The position numbers and the translations under genes were made by a program. The notes beneath the pieces were generated by a model that had not been told where the DNA came from, searched no databases, and worked only from the letters and a program-made list of their open reading frames with translations. From CAVRXT01 sp963725655 (GTDB lineage: Bacteria; Acidobacteriota; Terriglobia; Acidiferrales; UBA7541), in contig CAVRYY010000002.1 in the NCBI GenBank assembly GCA_963725655.1, positions 744,001-808,000 on the forward strand: 64,000 nt of DNA, read 5' to 3'. Shown in pieces: positions 30,521 to 39,088 of this stretch. Each line of letters begins with the position of its first letter. Positions within the stretch are counted from its first letter, which is position 1.

Positions 30521-31761
30521 GTCCAATGAGCGCCACAATCTCCACTCCGAATATCGTCGCCGCGCCGGCGTTAACTCCCGCGCCGCTCGCCCCGGCCGCC
30601 GGCGCATGCGCCGTCGCCCTCAATGAAGCGACCCAACCAGCCCGTGTCGCCACTCCGGAAACCACTGTAGTCGCCATGAGCGGCGGCGTCGACAGTTCCA
30701 CTGTCGCCGCCATCCTCCACCAGTCCGGCCGCCCAATTGTCGGCCTCACCATGCAGCTCTGGAATCAGCGCCGCCTCCCGCAACTTCAACCCACCGGCGC
30801 CGCGCCGGCGCAGCACCGCTGCTGCTCCATCGACGATGTCTACGACGCCCGCCGCGTCGCCGACCACCTCCAATTTCCTTTCTACGTCGTCAACTTCGAA
30901 CAGAAGTTCGAAGAAACCGTCATCCGTCCCTTCGTCGCCGACTATCTCCAAGGCCGCACCCCCATCCCCTGCACCCTGTGCAACAATCACGTCAAGTTCG
31001 ATCACCTGTTGCTCACCGCCCGCCAGATCGGCGCCGAACGCCTGGCCACCGGCCACTACGCACGCGTCCGCCAAGACGAAAACTCCGGACGCTTCGAACT
31101 CCTGAAAGCTCTCGACGACTCCAAGGACCAATCCTATTTTCTCTTCGGCCTAACTCAGGACCAGCTAGCGCACACCGAATTTCCTCTGGGCGCGATGGAC
31201 AAATCCGCAGTCCGCGACATCGCTCGCCGCGCCAGTCTCCCAGTAGCCGAGAAGCCCGAAAGCCAGGAAATTTGCTTCGTCCCCAGCGGCAATTACGTCC
31301 GCTTCATTCAGAATTACCAGAAAGAGCAGGGAAGCGAGATGCCCGACGATTCCGGCGAAATCGTCACCACCACCGGCGAAGTCCTCGGACGCCACACCGG
31401 CCTCCACCAATTCACCGTAGGCCAGCGCAAAGGTTTGGGACTCGCCGCCGGCCATCCTCTATACGTAGTCGCCCTCGACCGCTCCACTAATCGCCTGGTA
31501 GTCGGCGACGACGCAGAGCTCCGCACCACCACATTCGAAGTAAGAAATGTAAATTGGATTTCCCAGGCCCAGCCGTCAACGCCGTTCGAAGCCGCCGTAA
31601 AAATTCGCCACCGCCACGATCCCGCCCAAGCCACCATCACCCCGCAAGGCGAGTCCGCCGCGCAAATCGTTTTCCGCGAGCCCCAGCGCGCCGTAACCCC
31701 TGGCCAAGCCGCAGTCTTCTACGCCAACGAAGTCGTCCTGGGCGGCGGCTGGATCCGCTAG
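30517..31761 (+). CDS. mnmA: tRNA-specific 2-thiouridylase MnmA
   Basis: The 414-residue protein has an unusual Ala/Pro/Thr-rich N-terminal extension (about 50 residues) before the PP-loop VVAMSGGVDSSTVAAILHQS. The catalytic cysteines are in TPIPCTLCNNHVKFDHLL and PESQEICFVPSGNY. C-terminal beta-barrel motifs include HQFTVGQRKGLGLAAGHPLY and FREPQRAVTPGQAAVFY. It thiolates U34 of tRNA-Lys, -Glu and -Gln. ATG 30517 overlaps the desulfurase stop. ATG 30526 and later in-frame starts are alternatives, since the extension is not conserved. Confidence 0.92.
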   Translation: MSPMSATISTPNIVAAPALTPAPLAPAAGACAVALNEATQPARVATPETTVVAMSGGVDSSTVAAILHQSGRPIVGLTMQLWNQRRLPQLQPTGAAPAQHRCCSIDDVYDARRVADHLQFPFYVVNFEQKFEETVIRPFVADYLQGRTPIPCTLCNNHVKFDHLLLTARQIGAERLATGHYARVRQDENSGRFELLKALDDSKDQSYFLFGLTQDQLAHTEFPLGAMDKSAVRDIARRASLPVAEKPESQEICFVPSGNYVRFIQNYQKEQGSEMPDDSGEIVTTTGEVLGRHTGLHQFTVGQRKGLGLAAGHPLYVVALDRSTNRLVVGDDAELRTTTFEVRNVNWISQAQPSTPFEAAVKIRHRHDPAQATITPQGESAAQIVFREPQRAVTPGQAAVFYANEVVLGGGWIR

Positions 31762-31779
31762 CTCCGGGTAGCGCTGACC

Positions 31780-31812
31780 AAAAAAAAGGCGCCCCGCATC
31801 GCGCGGCGCGCC
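31780..31812 (-). terminator. Rho-independent terminator for the minus-strand gene at 31857
   Basis: On the minus strand GGCGCGCCGC (31812-31803) pairs with GCGGGGCGCC (31797-31788) with one mismatch, loop GCGAT, then eight T (31787-31780). It may also fold in mnmA mRNA, but without a T-run on that strand. Confidence 0.75.
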
Positions 31813-31856
31813 CGAACTTCAAAAACAAATCTCTACCTACCGAGTGCCCAAAAAAA

Positions 31857-32360
31857 TCAAATAAACAATTCCTCGTCCTGCCGCATCGCGTCCCCCAGCG
31901 GCTTGCGATTCCCGCGCAGGACGTCCAGCCCCACCATCACCCCGCGCATCACCGCAGACACCTGATTCAACGGCTTCCACAAAGTTTTCTTCACCTGCGC
32001 GCCGGTATCCTCGATCATCTCCAGCGCTCCGCTGACGATAAGGTCTCCGCGTGCGATTTGCCCGCGCAGCCGCTCGCCGGCATCCGTCAGTATCCGATCC
32101 ACCCGCTGCGCCTGTGTCCGCGCCAACCGCGCAATCTCTGCGGTGTCCGCGGTGATGCTGGCGATGCGTTCCTGCGAATCTTCCAGCATCCGCCGGACGT
32201 TAGTCAGGATCGGCGTCACCTTGGTGTCGAACTCGCCTTTCAGCCGCTCGACTTCTTGGCTTACCGCCCGGAACTGCACGTACATCGCCACCAACATTGC
32301 CGTCTGGATAATCACCGAGATCGCCACTGCGACCACAAAAACCATCATCCACGTTTCCAT
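31857..32360 (-). CDS. membrane-anchored coiled-coil protein, DUF948-like
   Basis: The 167-residue protein has one N-terminal membrane helix (about 5-27, VFVVAVAISVIIQTAMLVAM) followed by long amphipathic helices: VSQEVERLKGEFDTKVTPIL, RRMLEDSQERIASI, ADTAEIARLARTQAQRVDRI. This is the architecture of DUF948/general-stress-type proteins. A YtxH-domain gene lies 33 bp upstream on the same strand, a common pairing. Function is unknown and probably concerns the envelope or stress response. A good terminator follows. Confidence 0.72.
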   Translation of the reverse strand: METWMMVFVVAVAISVIIQTAMLVAMYVQFRAVSQEVERLKGEFDTKVTPILTNVRRMLEDSQERIASITADTAEIARLARTQAQRVDRILTDAGERLRGQIARGDLIVSGALEMIEDTGAQVKKTLWKPLNQVSAVMRGVMVGLDVLRGNRKPLGDAMRQDEELFI

Positions 32361-32393
32361 GGCAATCTCCTTACTCGTTCGTCCGTGTTAGAG

Positions 32394-32684
32394 CTAGACC
32401 TTGGCCTTCTCGCGATACGCTTCCTTGCCGGCTTCCACCGCTGCGTTCAACGATCCCGCTTGCTGCGCCAGAATCTGCTTGCTCCGCTCCATCAGTTTTT
32501 CCGCGCGGTCCCGCAGGTCCTTGGCCATATCCTGCGCGTACTCTTTCCCTTCTTCCGCACGGTCCAAAATGTACTCGCGCGTTTCTTCCCCCGACTGCGG
32601 CGCGAACAACATCCCCAACAGCGCGCCTAGTCCCAACCCCACCAGAAGATAACCGAACTTTCCCCCGCCATTTGATTCGCTCAC
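32394..32684 (-). CDS. YtxH domain-containing protein
   Basis: The 96-residue protein has a Gly-rich membrane segment (FGYLLVGLGLGALLGMLFAP) followed by the YtxH signature QSGEETREYILDRAEEGKEY and a charged amphipathic helix. Such proteins are small inner-membrane stress-related proteins of unknown mechanism. GTG start 32684 with GGAGGT 6 bp upstream is a strong initiation site. Probably co-transcribed with the DUF948-like gene. Confidence 0.82.
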   Translation of the reverse strand: MSESNGGGKFGYLLVGLGLGALLGMLFAPQSGEETREYILDRAEEGKEYAQDMAKDLRDRAEKLMERSKQILAQQAGSLNAAVEAGKEAYREKAKV

Positions 32685-32852
32685 ATTTCACCTCCGAGCC
32701 ATAAGCATAGCGCCGAAAGCGCGTAAAGCAAAGAGCACGTTGCGCAGGGTTTACCTCAAATCGAAACTGAAAACACCTTACATCTATCGACCCCACGCAG
32801 CAAGCGTAGCCGAGGTAGCCGTTGGTGTTGCCTAAGGCCGCCGCCTGTGCGG

Positions 32853-32896
32853 CTAGGTGCCCCAGGTGTCGGTTTCACACCGGGGTTCTCTCGATT
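32853..32896 (+). repeat. C-family dispersed hairpin repeat next to the uvrC 3' end
   Basis: GGTGCCCCAGGTGTCGGTTT, then CACACCGGGGTTCTCTCGATT. CCCC-GGTGT pairs with ACACC-GGGG with slight mismatches. It ends 6 bp from the minus-strand uvrC stop codon and could shape the 3' end of that mRNA. Confidence 0.7.
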
Positions 32897-32901
32897 CAGC
32901 T

Positions 32902-34764
32902 CTAGCGCTTGGTGTCAGGTGTCGCCTTCGCTCCCCCCGCCGCCACCCGTAAATGCTCGTACACCCGCTGCGCCTGCGTCCGCGAAAGTACCTCCGCCAA
33001 CTCGTTCACCTCCAGCTGCCGCAATCGCGTCACGCTGCCAAACTTGCGCAGCAGCTTCCGCGCCGTCTGCTCGCCGATCCCCGGAATGTCCAGCAGCGTC
33101 GTCTTGATTCGCGCCTTGCTCCGCCGCAACCGGTGAAAGGTCACCGCGAACCGGTGCGTCTCGTCCCGAATCTGCTGGATCACATGCAGGATCGGCGAAT
33201 GCCGGTCCAGCACCACCGGCTCGTGCTCCCGCCCCAGCACGTACAGAATTTCTTCCTTCTTCGCGATGCTGGCCATCGGCTGGTTGATGATCTCCAACTT
33301 CTCCAGCGCCCCCGCCGCCGCATGCAGTTGCCCCAGTCCGCCATCGATCAAAATCATGCTGGGCATCGCCACGTTGTCCGCTTGCAGCCGCCGGTAGCGC
33401 CGTTCCACCGCCTCGCGCATGCTCGCGAAATCGTCGCGCAGCAGCCCTGGCTCATCCGTGCCCGACGCCGCCTCGCCCCGAATGATGAATTTCCGGTATC
33501 CCGATTTCTTCATCTTCCCGTCTTCCCACACCACCATCGACGCCACCGTATCCGATCCCTGGATGTGCGAAATATCGAAACTCTCGATCCGCCGTGGAAT
33601 TTCCGGCAGCCCCAACGCATTCTGCAGCGCTTCGCCCATCGCCGCCGAGGTGGGCCGCAGCACCCGAAACCTCTGCGTGAACGAGTGCTGCGCGTTTTTC
33701 TCCACCATCTCCAGAAATGCGTGCTTCTGCCCGCGCTGCGGCGTGAAAATCTCCACCTTCCGCTTCGCTTGCTCGCTCAGCACCTCCGCCAATATCCCGC
33801 AGTCCTCAAAGCTCATCGGCACGTGGATGTACCGCGGCAAGTACGCCGCATCGATGTACAGCTGCTTCAGCAGCGAAGGCAAAAACTCCTCCGGAACGAA
33901 CTCCTCCATTTCCTCCCAATAAAAATCCCGCCGATCCACCACTCGCCCGCCGCGTATGTGAAACAGGTTCACCGCCACCTGTGGCGGCTCCGCGTACCAC
34001 GCCAGCACGTCGGTATCGTCTCCCTCCGCCGCGGCCATCTTTTGCCGCGTCTCCATTTCCGTCAGCGTTTGCAGCAAGTCCCGGTAGCCCGCGGCCTCCT
34101 CATATTTCTCCGCTTCCGACGCCCGCTGCATCCGCTCTTCCAGGCTGCTGGTCAAATCGTTTCGCCGCCCTTCCAGAAAAAGCCGCACGTCGCGCGCCGC
34201 TTCCGCATAGCGTTCATCGGTGGTCAGCCCCGCCACGCATGGTCCCAGGCAGCGGTGAATGTAGTATTGCAAGCACGGCCGCGGATGCGCCCGCGTCAAA
34301 TCCACCGTGCACGAGGGAACCAGGAAATGTTTGTGGATCAGGTGGGTCAGCCGGTACGCCAGGCTCGCCGGAAAGTACGGACCGAAATACACTGACCCAT
34401 CCTTCTCCAGCCGCCGTGTCACATACACCCGCGGATACTTCTCAAACGCCGTGTACCTTATATATGGATAGGTCTTGTCGTCCCGCAACAGCACGTTGAA
34501 TTTCGGCTTGTGCTGCTTGATCAGGTTATTCTCAAGCGCCAGCGCTTCTTTCTCGTTATCCACCACGATAAAATCAAAATCCACCACCTCCCGAACCAGC
34601 GACCCGGTTTTGGCATCCAAGGTACTGGCTTCGGCGAAGTACGACCGCACCCGTTGCCGCAGCGAGCCGGCCTTCCCGACGTACAGAATCTTTTCAGTAG
34701 CATCCTTGAAGAGATACACACCGGGCTGCAGAGGGAGTTTCGATACTTTGTCGCGTAGGTCCAT
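32902..34764 (-). CDS. uvrC: excinuclease ABC subunit C (UvrC)
   Basis: The 620-residue protein has an N-terminal GIY-YIG nuclease domain (PGVYLFKDATEKILYVGKAG), a cysteine-bearing region (PRPCLQYYIHRCLGPCVAGL), and a UVR interaction motif (about 195-230, LEERMQRASEAEKYEEAAGY). The RNase H-like C-terminal nuclease includes ESFDISHIQGSDTVASMVVW and ILIDGGLGQLHAA, and a terminal helix-hairpin-helix reads LLDIPGIGEQTARKLLRKFG. It makes both incisions in nucleotide excision repair with UvrA and UvrB. uvrA lies 4.3 kb away; uvrB is not in the window. Confidence 0.96.
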   Translation of the reverse strand: MDLRDKVSKLPLQPGVYLFKDATEKILYVGKAGSLRQRVRSYFAEASTLDAKTGSLVREVVDFDFIVVDNEKEALALENNLIKQHKPKFNVLLRDDKTYPYIRYTAFEKYPRVYVTRRLEKDGSVYFGPYFPASLAYRLTHLIHKHFLVPSCTVDLTRAHPRPCLQYYIHRCLGPCVAGLTTDERYAEAARDVRLFLEGRRNDLTSSLEERMQRASEAEKYEEAAGYRDLLQTLTEMETRQKMAAAEGDDTDVLAWYAEPPQVAVNLFHIRGGRVVDRRDFYWEEMEEFVPEEFLPSLLKQLYIDAAYLPRYIHVPMSFEDCGILAEVLSEQAKRKVEIFTPQRGQKHAFLEMVEKNAQHSFTQRFRVLRPTSAAMGEALQNALGLPEIPRRIESFDISHIQGSDTVASMVVWEDGKMKKSGYRKFIIRGEAASGTDEPGLLRDDFASMREAVERRYRRLQADNVAMPSMILIDGGLGQLHAAAGALEKLEIINQPMASIAKKEEILYVLGREHEPVVLDRHSPILHVIQQIRDETHRFAVTFHRLRRSKARIKTTLLDIPGIGEQTARKLLRKFGSVTRLRQLEVNELAEVLSRTQAQRVYEHLRVAAGGAKATPDTKR

Positions 34765-34876
34765 TCGGAAGCGTTACACTGGAAAAGGGAACCGGCCGCG
34801 AGCCGGCAACTGCGATGATAACAGACGCCTTCTCAAACCACCCACGACGCAGCCGTTTCGCGCCGCTTGCCACCAC

Positions 34877-35392
34877 ATGAGCCGCTTATTTCAAACTCTA
34901 ATATTCGCACTTCTGCTGGCCGTATGCGCAGCCCCCGCCGCCCATGCGGCCCTCGCGCCGAATCAAGACCAGAGCCCCGACCAGAACAACAACCAGGACA
35001 ACGACCGGTCCCAAAAGCCCGCTCCTAAAGATAAAGGCATCGACCCGCGATCCAATCCACCGCCGCCAACGCCGCCGGCCGCGCCCGAACCGCCCAAGCC
35101 ACCCGACGATCCCGGCAAGATCGCCTATCTCGCCCAAAAAGACATCGAAGTCGGCACCTTCTATCTCCACAAAGGCGACACCGACGCGGCCATCGACCGC
35201 TTCCGCCACGCCACCGAAACCCGTCCCACCCTCTCCCGGCCGTGGGAACTCCTAGGCGAAGCCTACGAAAAGCAAAATGCCAAAGAAGAAGCCCTGAAAT
35301 CCTACCAGCAGTATCTAAAGATCCAGCCAGGCGCCGCCGACGCCAAGAAAGTCCAAAAGAAAATCGCCAAGCTCCAGTCCGACCTCAAGTAG
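34877..35392 (+). CDS. exported tetratricopeptide repeat protein
   Basis: From ATG 34877 the 171-residue product has a signal peptide (LFQTLIFALLLAVCAAPAAHA), a low-complexity Gln/Asn/Asp and Pro-rich linker (about 26-75) and two TPR motifs (about 90-160; GTFYLHKGDTDAAIDRFRHA and LGEAYEKQNAKEEALKSYQQ). It ends with a basic helix. TPRs mediate protein contacts, and periplasmic examples include BamD-like and pilus assembly factors. No specific role can be assigned. It is divergent from uvrC, which lies 112 bp away. Confidence 0.75.
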   Translation: MSRLFQTLIFALLLAVCAAPAAHAALAPNQDQSPDQNNNQDNDRSQKPAPKDKGIDPRSNPPPPTPPAAPEPPKPPDDPGKIAYLAQKDIEVGTFYLHKGDTDAAIDRFRHATETRPTLSRPWELLGEAYEKQNAKEEALKSYQQYLKIQPGAADAKKVQKKIAKLQSDLK

Positions 35393-35886
35393 CAACCCCG
35401 CCGCCAAATATCTTAACCGACGGCTCCCCAGGCTCGACGCCGCCATCCTTTCCGAATGTTTTGACTTACAGGTTCGACGCCTTCATCTTTTCCGGATGTT
35501 TCGATTTACGGGTTCGACTCCGTCATCTTTTCCGGATGTTTCGATTTACGGGTTCGACTCCGTCATCTTTTCCGGATGTCTTGACGTACGGTTCGACGCC
35601 GTTATCTTTTCCGGATGTTTCGACTTACGGTTTGACGCCGTTATCTTTTCTGGATGTTTTGACTTACGGTTCGACTCCGTTATCTTTTCCGGATGTTTCG
35701 ACTTACGGTTTGACGCCGTTATCTTTTCTGGATGTTTTGACTTACGGTTCGACGCCGTTATCTTTTCCGGGTGCCCCACTCTTTGCGCCGTCCGCAAAGG
35801 GTGGGAGCGTTCTCTATCCCAGCAACATTTCCACCCGGCAACAGCCCGCCGCAGATTTGCTTTCCGCCAGTTCCCACCGCCCCGCA
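35393..35886. other. gene-free region dominated by the minisatellite
   Basis: The 494-bp gap holds the tandem array at 35421-35779 and its terminal A-family element to about 35810. Open frames here exist because most repeat units are 39 bp, a multiple of three. They encode an artificial Phe/Arg/Asp repeat and are not called. Confidence 0.7.
35421..35810 (+). repeat. minisatellite: about nine 39-40 bp tandem units derived from the A-family repeat
   Basis: Units follow CTTACGGTTCGACGCCGTTA, then TCTTTTCCGGATGTTTTGA with few changes. Boundaries fall near 35465, 35504, 35544, 35584, 35623, 35662, 35701 and 35740. Two variants alternate in the middle (TTTGACGCC with TCTGG, and TTCGACTCC with TCCGG). 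The last unit runs into a full A-family right half, with CCGGGTGCCCCACTCTTTGC and CGCAAAGGGTGGG. Confidence 0.9.
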
Positions 35887-36600
35887 CTACCGCCGCGCCA
35901 AAAACCTCTGCGCCGCCTCATAATCCCGGAATTTCTTCTCTTCTTTCCGGAATTCCGCCGAATGCGACTGCAGCCGGCACCGCACCATCTTCAACGGATG
36001 CTTCTGATGCAGCATCTCGTGATACATCACGTAAGCCACCACAAATTCCGGCACGTCCGCGCGATCCAGCCGCCGGTTGATTGCAATCTGTTGCAGCGCC
36101 GGATCGAAGCATCCCAGTTGCGCCCGCCACGCCCGCCCGCTCCAGCCGATCCGCGGCATCGGCAGCGCACTCTCAAAATATTTCGCGTTCAACTGTTCGA
36201 ACAGGCTCTCCAAATCGTGATGTTGCCCGGTCCCGTTGCCGCGCACATGCCGCGCCCGCAGCCGCCGCACCGTTTCCAGCTGTGCCCGCGTCTCCTCGTG
36301 GTACGAGTAATCCCGGAACACCTCCAGCCACTGCCGCCGCGCCCGGCGCCGGTACATCCGCGCCAGCAAGATCGCCGCCGCCGCTTCCAGCACCGCCAGC
36401 GGCGCCCCGCTCATCACGTCCGAAAATCTCACGTACGCGGTTTCCTGCTTCATCCGGATGGTTACCGTTAGGTTGGCGTAGGGATGGAACCGCACATCGA
36501 ACAGCGGCAGCCGGCCATGCAGTCCCAGCCGCGTGAACATCCGCTGAAAAAGTTGCGCGCCCCCGGGCATCGGCAGCGCTTCGGGCCGGCGTCGCGTCAC
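35887..36600 (-). CDS. SprT-like zinc metallopeptidase
   Basis: The 237-residue protein has a C-terminal domain with the zinc motif YHEMLHQKHP (HExxH plus downstream His) and a preceding GCFDPALQQIAINRRLDRAD, the pattern of SprT-like/DUF45 peptidases. The N-terminal half (about 20-110) contains IRMKQETAYVRFSDVMSGAP. Bacterial SprT-like proteins are poorly characterised; the eukaryotic relative SPRTN cleaves DNA-protein crosslinks. GTG 36600 overlaps the upstream TGA. It is the last gene of the run that starts at uvrA, so a link to DNA-protein crosslink repair is conceivable but unproven. Confidence 0.78.
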   Translation of the reverse strand: MTRRRPEALPMPGGAQLFQRMFTRLGLHGRLPLFDVRFHPYANLTVTIRMKQETAYVRFSDVMSGAPLAVLEAAAAILLARMYRRRARRQWLEVFRDYSYHEETRAQLETVRRLRARHVRGNGTGQHHDLESLFEQLNAKYFESALPMPRIGWSGRAWRAQLGCFDPALQQIAINRRLDRADVPEFVVAYVMYHEMLHQKHPLKMVRCRLQSHSAEFRKEEKKFRDYEAAQRFLARR

Positions 36601-37208
36601 GCCGGCTTGCGCCGCACCGGCGGGGTGTAGGACTTCTGCGCTGTCTCCGCTTCCTTCACCGCGTCTTGCGTCCCTTCGATCGCGTCGTCCAATGTATCCT
36701 TATAAATCTCCAGTTCCGGCCCGTTCGCATCCTTAATCTTTCCCAGCGCCGCCAGGAACTCATTTCCTTTGGCCACCATGTCTTTCAGTCCCTCGCGAAT
36801 GTCCGCGCCCTTATCGATCTCCAGATTCAGCAGGTCCGCCGCGTCGTCCACGCACCCCGAGTACGCATTCAGCAACCCGTTCAGCGTTTCCTCGCGTTTT
36901 CGCTCCGGCACCGTTCGCGCCGCTTCGTACTGAAATTTCTTCAGCCGGTCGGACGCGAACGAAAGATACAGGTGCACCCGCTCGTTCGGCGTTTCCGCAT
37001 CGCGGATACGATCGGCCTCCGCATCCGTCAGATAATCCTTTTTCTCTTGTGGCGCCGCCGCCGAAATCGCCAAAGCAGCCGCCGAGTGCGCGGAAGCGGC
37101 AACCGCGAACGCGCCAGCCAGTGCGCCAACGCAAGCGGCCGCGCTCAGCATCGCAAAATATTTCATCCGCCTCCGCGCTCCGTTGTCACTGCGGCTTTTC
37201 TTTGCCAT
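36597..37208 (-). CDS. exported hypothetical protein, helical
   Basis: The 203-residue product has a Lys/Arg-rich start, a signal peptide (MKYFAMLSAAACVGALAGAF, from residue 15) and an all-helical charged domain: DYLTDAEADRIRDAETPNER, VHLYLSFASDRLKKFQYEAA, GLLNAYSGCVDDAADLLNLE. This recalls acidobacterial conserved proteins of unknown function. ATG 37166 is an alternative start that gives a cleaner signal peptide. It overlaps the upstream gene by 23 bp and the SprT-like gene by 4 bp. Confidence 0.68.
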   Translation of the reverse strand: MAKKSRSDNGARRRMKYFAMLSAAACVGALAGAFAVAASAHSAAALAISAAAPQEKKDYLTDAEADRIRDAETPNERVHLYLSFASDRLKKFQYEAARTVPERKREETLNGLLNAYSGCVDDAADLLNLEIDKGADIREGLKDMVAKGNEFLAALGKIKDANGPELEIYKDTLDDAIEGTQDAVKEAETAQKSYTPPVRRKPA

Positions 37209-37695
37209 GTTCCGATTCCGCCTTCGGCTGCCGCGGAAATAATCTCTGGATCAACGCGCGGTCGATATCCTCCAGCTCTTTCCGCGCATGGCCGAAAGGC
37301 GGTTGCTCGTCCGCCGTCATCCCCGTCATCAAATCGTTCAGCCGGTCAACGCTGTCGCGCACCGAAATCTGGAATTCCTTGAATCCCGAAGGGCTTTTCT
37401 CCGCGTCGATTCCCGTTTTCTCCAGCCCCGCCTCCACCGCCGTTGCTTCGCTCTCCAGCGCTTTCACCGTTTTCACCGCGTCATCGTAGCTTCCCGCGTC
37501 CAGGTCCCGGCGCATCGCATCGAATTCCGCGCGCTCCAGCTTGTGCATCAGCTTGGCGCGGCGGATCGGATTGCTCTCGTGATTGAACTGGTTTTGGTAT
37601 TGCTCCAGCGTGTTTTGCGCCGCCAAAGTCCCCGCGCAGCAGGCGGCCAAACCCGCGATGGTGAGCGTTCGCGTGAACTTGAGCAAGAGGATCAT
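37186..37695 (-). CDS. exported hypothetical protein, helical
   Basis: From ATG 37695 the 169-residue product has a signal peptide (MILLLKFTRTLTIAGLAACC) and a helical domain with YQNQFNHESNPIRRAKLMHK, LERAEFDAMRRDLDAGSYDD and AVKTVKALESEATAVEAGLE, ending Lys/Glu-rich. It resembles the following gene product in organisation, and the two may work together. The long frame extends to 37770 into the TPR gene, but a start there would lack a proper signal peptide. Function is unknown. Confidence 0.68.
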   Translation of the reverse strand: MILLLKFTRTLTIAGLAACCAGTLAAQNTLEQYQNQFNHESNPIRRAKLMHKLERAEFDAMRRDLDAGSYDDAVKTVKALESEATAVEAGLEKTGIDAEKSPSGFKEFQISVRDSVDRLNDLMTGMTADEQPPFGHARKELEDIDRALIQRLFPRQPKAESEHGKEKPQ

Positions 37696-37702
37696 CGTGG
37701 TG

Positions 37703-39088
37703 CTACTTCCTCTTATTTTGCAGGTCCCGTTCCAGTGCCCGGACGCGCGAGCTCGCTTCAAAGTACTCATCGTTGCTCGCTCCGGCGTTCAGCTCGAGAT
37801 ATTTCTTGTACGCAGTAATCGCTTCCGGCTTTTGCCCAAGTTTATCGTAGCACGCCCCGCGAATGAACCACGAACCGATGGGCGGCGTCTCCCGTTTCGC
37901 CAGTTCATCCAGCAGCTTCACCGTCGCCGGATAATTCTTTGCCAGATATTCCGCGGTCAGCAAATCCTTCAGCGCGTCCACATTCTGCGGCTGCAGTTGC
38001 AACGCTTCCACCAGGTATCGCTGCGCCGCCGCATAATCTTTTCGCTGCAGTTCCACGTGCCCCAGGCTCGCCCGCAGGTCGCCGTCTTTCGGCGCCAGCG
38101 CCGCCGCCTTTTCCATCGCCGCTGCCGCTTGGTTGTAGTCCTTCATCTGCAGCAGCACCGTCGCCCGCAATTTAAGTGACTCCAATGTCTCCGGTCCCGC
38201 GGCCGCGGCTTTATCCAGTTGCTCGATCGCCTCCGAGTCATCGTCCTCTTGTGCGAAAAGCCTCGCCAAATCCAGCCTCGCCGCCGGGTCTCCCGGATGC
38301 AGCTCCAGGAATTTGGTGAGCTCCGTCTTCGCTTCCACTGCCTTTTTCTGCGCCAGCAGGCTGTCGATCAATCCGCCCCGGCACGCCGAACAAGTTGGTT
38401 GTATCGCTAGCGCTGCCCGGAATTCTGTCTCCGCTCCCGCCGCATCATTCGTCTTCAGCAGGCCCCGGGCCAGCCCGGCATGCGCTTCCGGACTATTCTT
38501 GTCGTTCGCGATCGACGCTCGAAACGCCTCGATCGCCGGCCCGGTCTGTCCCGTTCGCTCCAGCGCATCTCCCAATCGCAATTCCACTCGCGCGTCTTTG
38601 GGCATCAGCTCCGCGGCTTCCCGCAGCGGTTCCACCGCCTCGCCCGGATCCTTTTCCAGCAGGGTCAGTCCCAAATTCAGAAACGCCGCGCCCATGTTGG
38701 GATCGACCTCGGTCGCCTGCCGGTACTCATCTTCCGCGCGATCCGAGTTTCCCAGTCCGGTGTATGCGTAGCCCAGTTGGAAATGTCCGAACGCGTCGTC
38801 CGGGAATTTGTCCGTGTACGACTCGAACGTTCCCACCGCTCCCGAAAAATCCTTGTTTTGCAGTTGTGCCGCGCCGGTCTTCAGTAGTTGCTTCGCCTCC
38901 GCATCCTCCGCGCCTTCCACTTCGGTCACTTTTTTTCGGCTCACGTTGGCCGGCTGATCCTGGCTTGCCGCCCCGAGAGTAACTGCGCCAGACGCCTCGT
39001 CCATCGCACCAAAGAAGGCGACACTCATCAGAATCCCGGCGAATACCGCGCCCACTTTCCACGCCGCGTAGTCTCGCCGCTCGTTCAT
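37703..39088 (-). CDS. exported tetratricopeptide repeat protein
   Basis: The 461-residue product has an N-terminal hydrophobic segment (about 11-30) and then about ten TPR units from residue 60 to the end, for example GAVGTFESYTDKFPDDAFGH and FQLGYAYTGLGNSDRAEDEY. A CSAC pair at about residue 234 is solvent-type and of unknown role. It probably acts as a periplasmic scaffold. ATG 39088 overlaps the uvrA stop (ATGA), a striking coupling of a DNA-repair gene to an envelope-type protein. Confidence 0.8.
   Translation of the reverse strand: MNERRDYAAWKVGAVFAGILMSVAFFGAMDEASGAVTLGAASQDQPANVSRKKVTEVEGAEDAEAKQLLKTGAAQLQNKDFSGAVGTFESYTDKFPDDAFGHFQLGYAYTGLGNSDRAEDEYRQATEVDPNMGAAFLNLGLTLLEKDPGEAVEPLREAAELMPKDARVELRLGDALERTGQTGPAIEAFRASIANDKNSPEAHAGLARGLLKTNDAAGAETEFRAALAIQPTCSACRGGLIDSLLAQKKAVEAKTELTKFLELHPGDPAARLDLARLFAQEDDDSEAIEQLDKAAAAGPETLESLKLRATVLLQMKDYNQAAAAMEKAAALAPKDGDLRASLGHVELQRKDYAAAQRYLVEALQLQPQNVDALKDLLTAEYLAKNYPATVKLLDELAKRETPPIGSWFIRGACYDKLGQKPEAITAYKKYLELNAGASNDEYFEASSRVRALERDLQNKRK

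Noticed and set aside
32953..34395. 480-codon plus-strand open frame
   Set aside because: Antisense of uvrC with shadow-type composition and no motifs.
35421..35779. Tandem 39-40 bp units that could be mistaken for a CRISPR array
   Set aside because: The units are contiguous with no unique spacers, and they match the left half of a dispersed repeat found elsewhere. No cas genes are present.
35496..36080. Open frame encoding a Phe/Asp/Ser repeat protein
   Set aside because: It is an artefact of the 39-bp minisatellite (13 codons per unit) and runs on antisense to the SprT-like gene.
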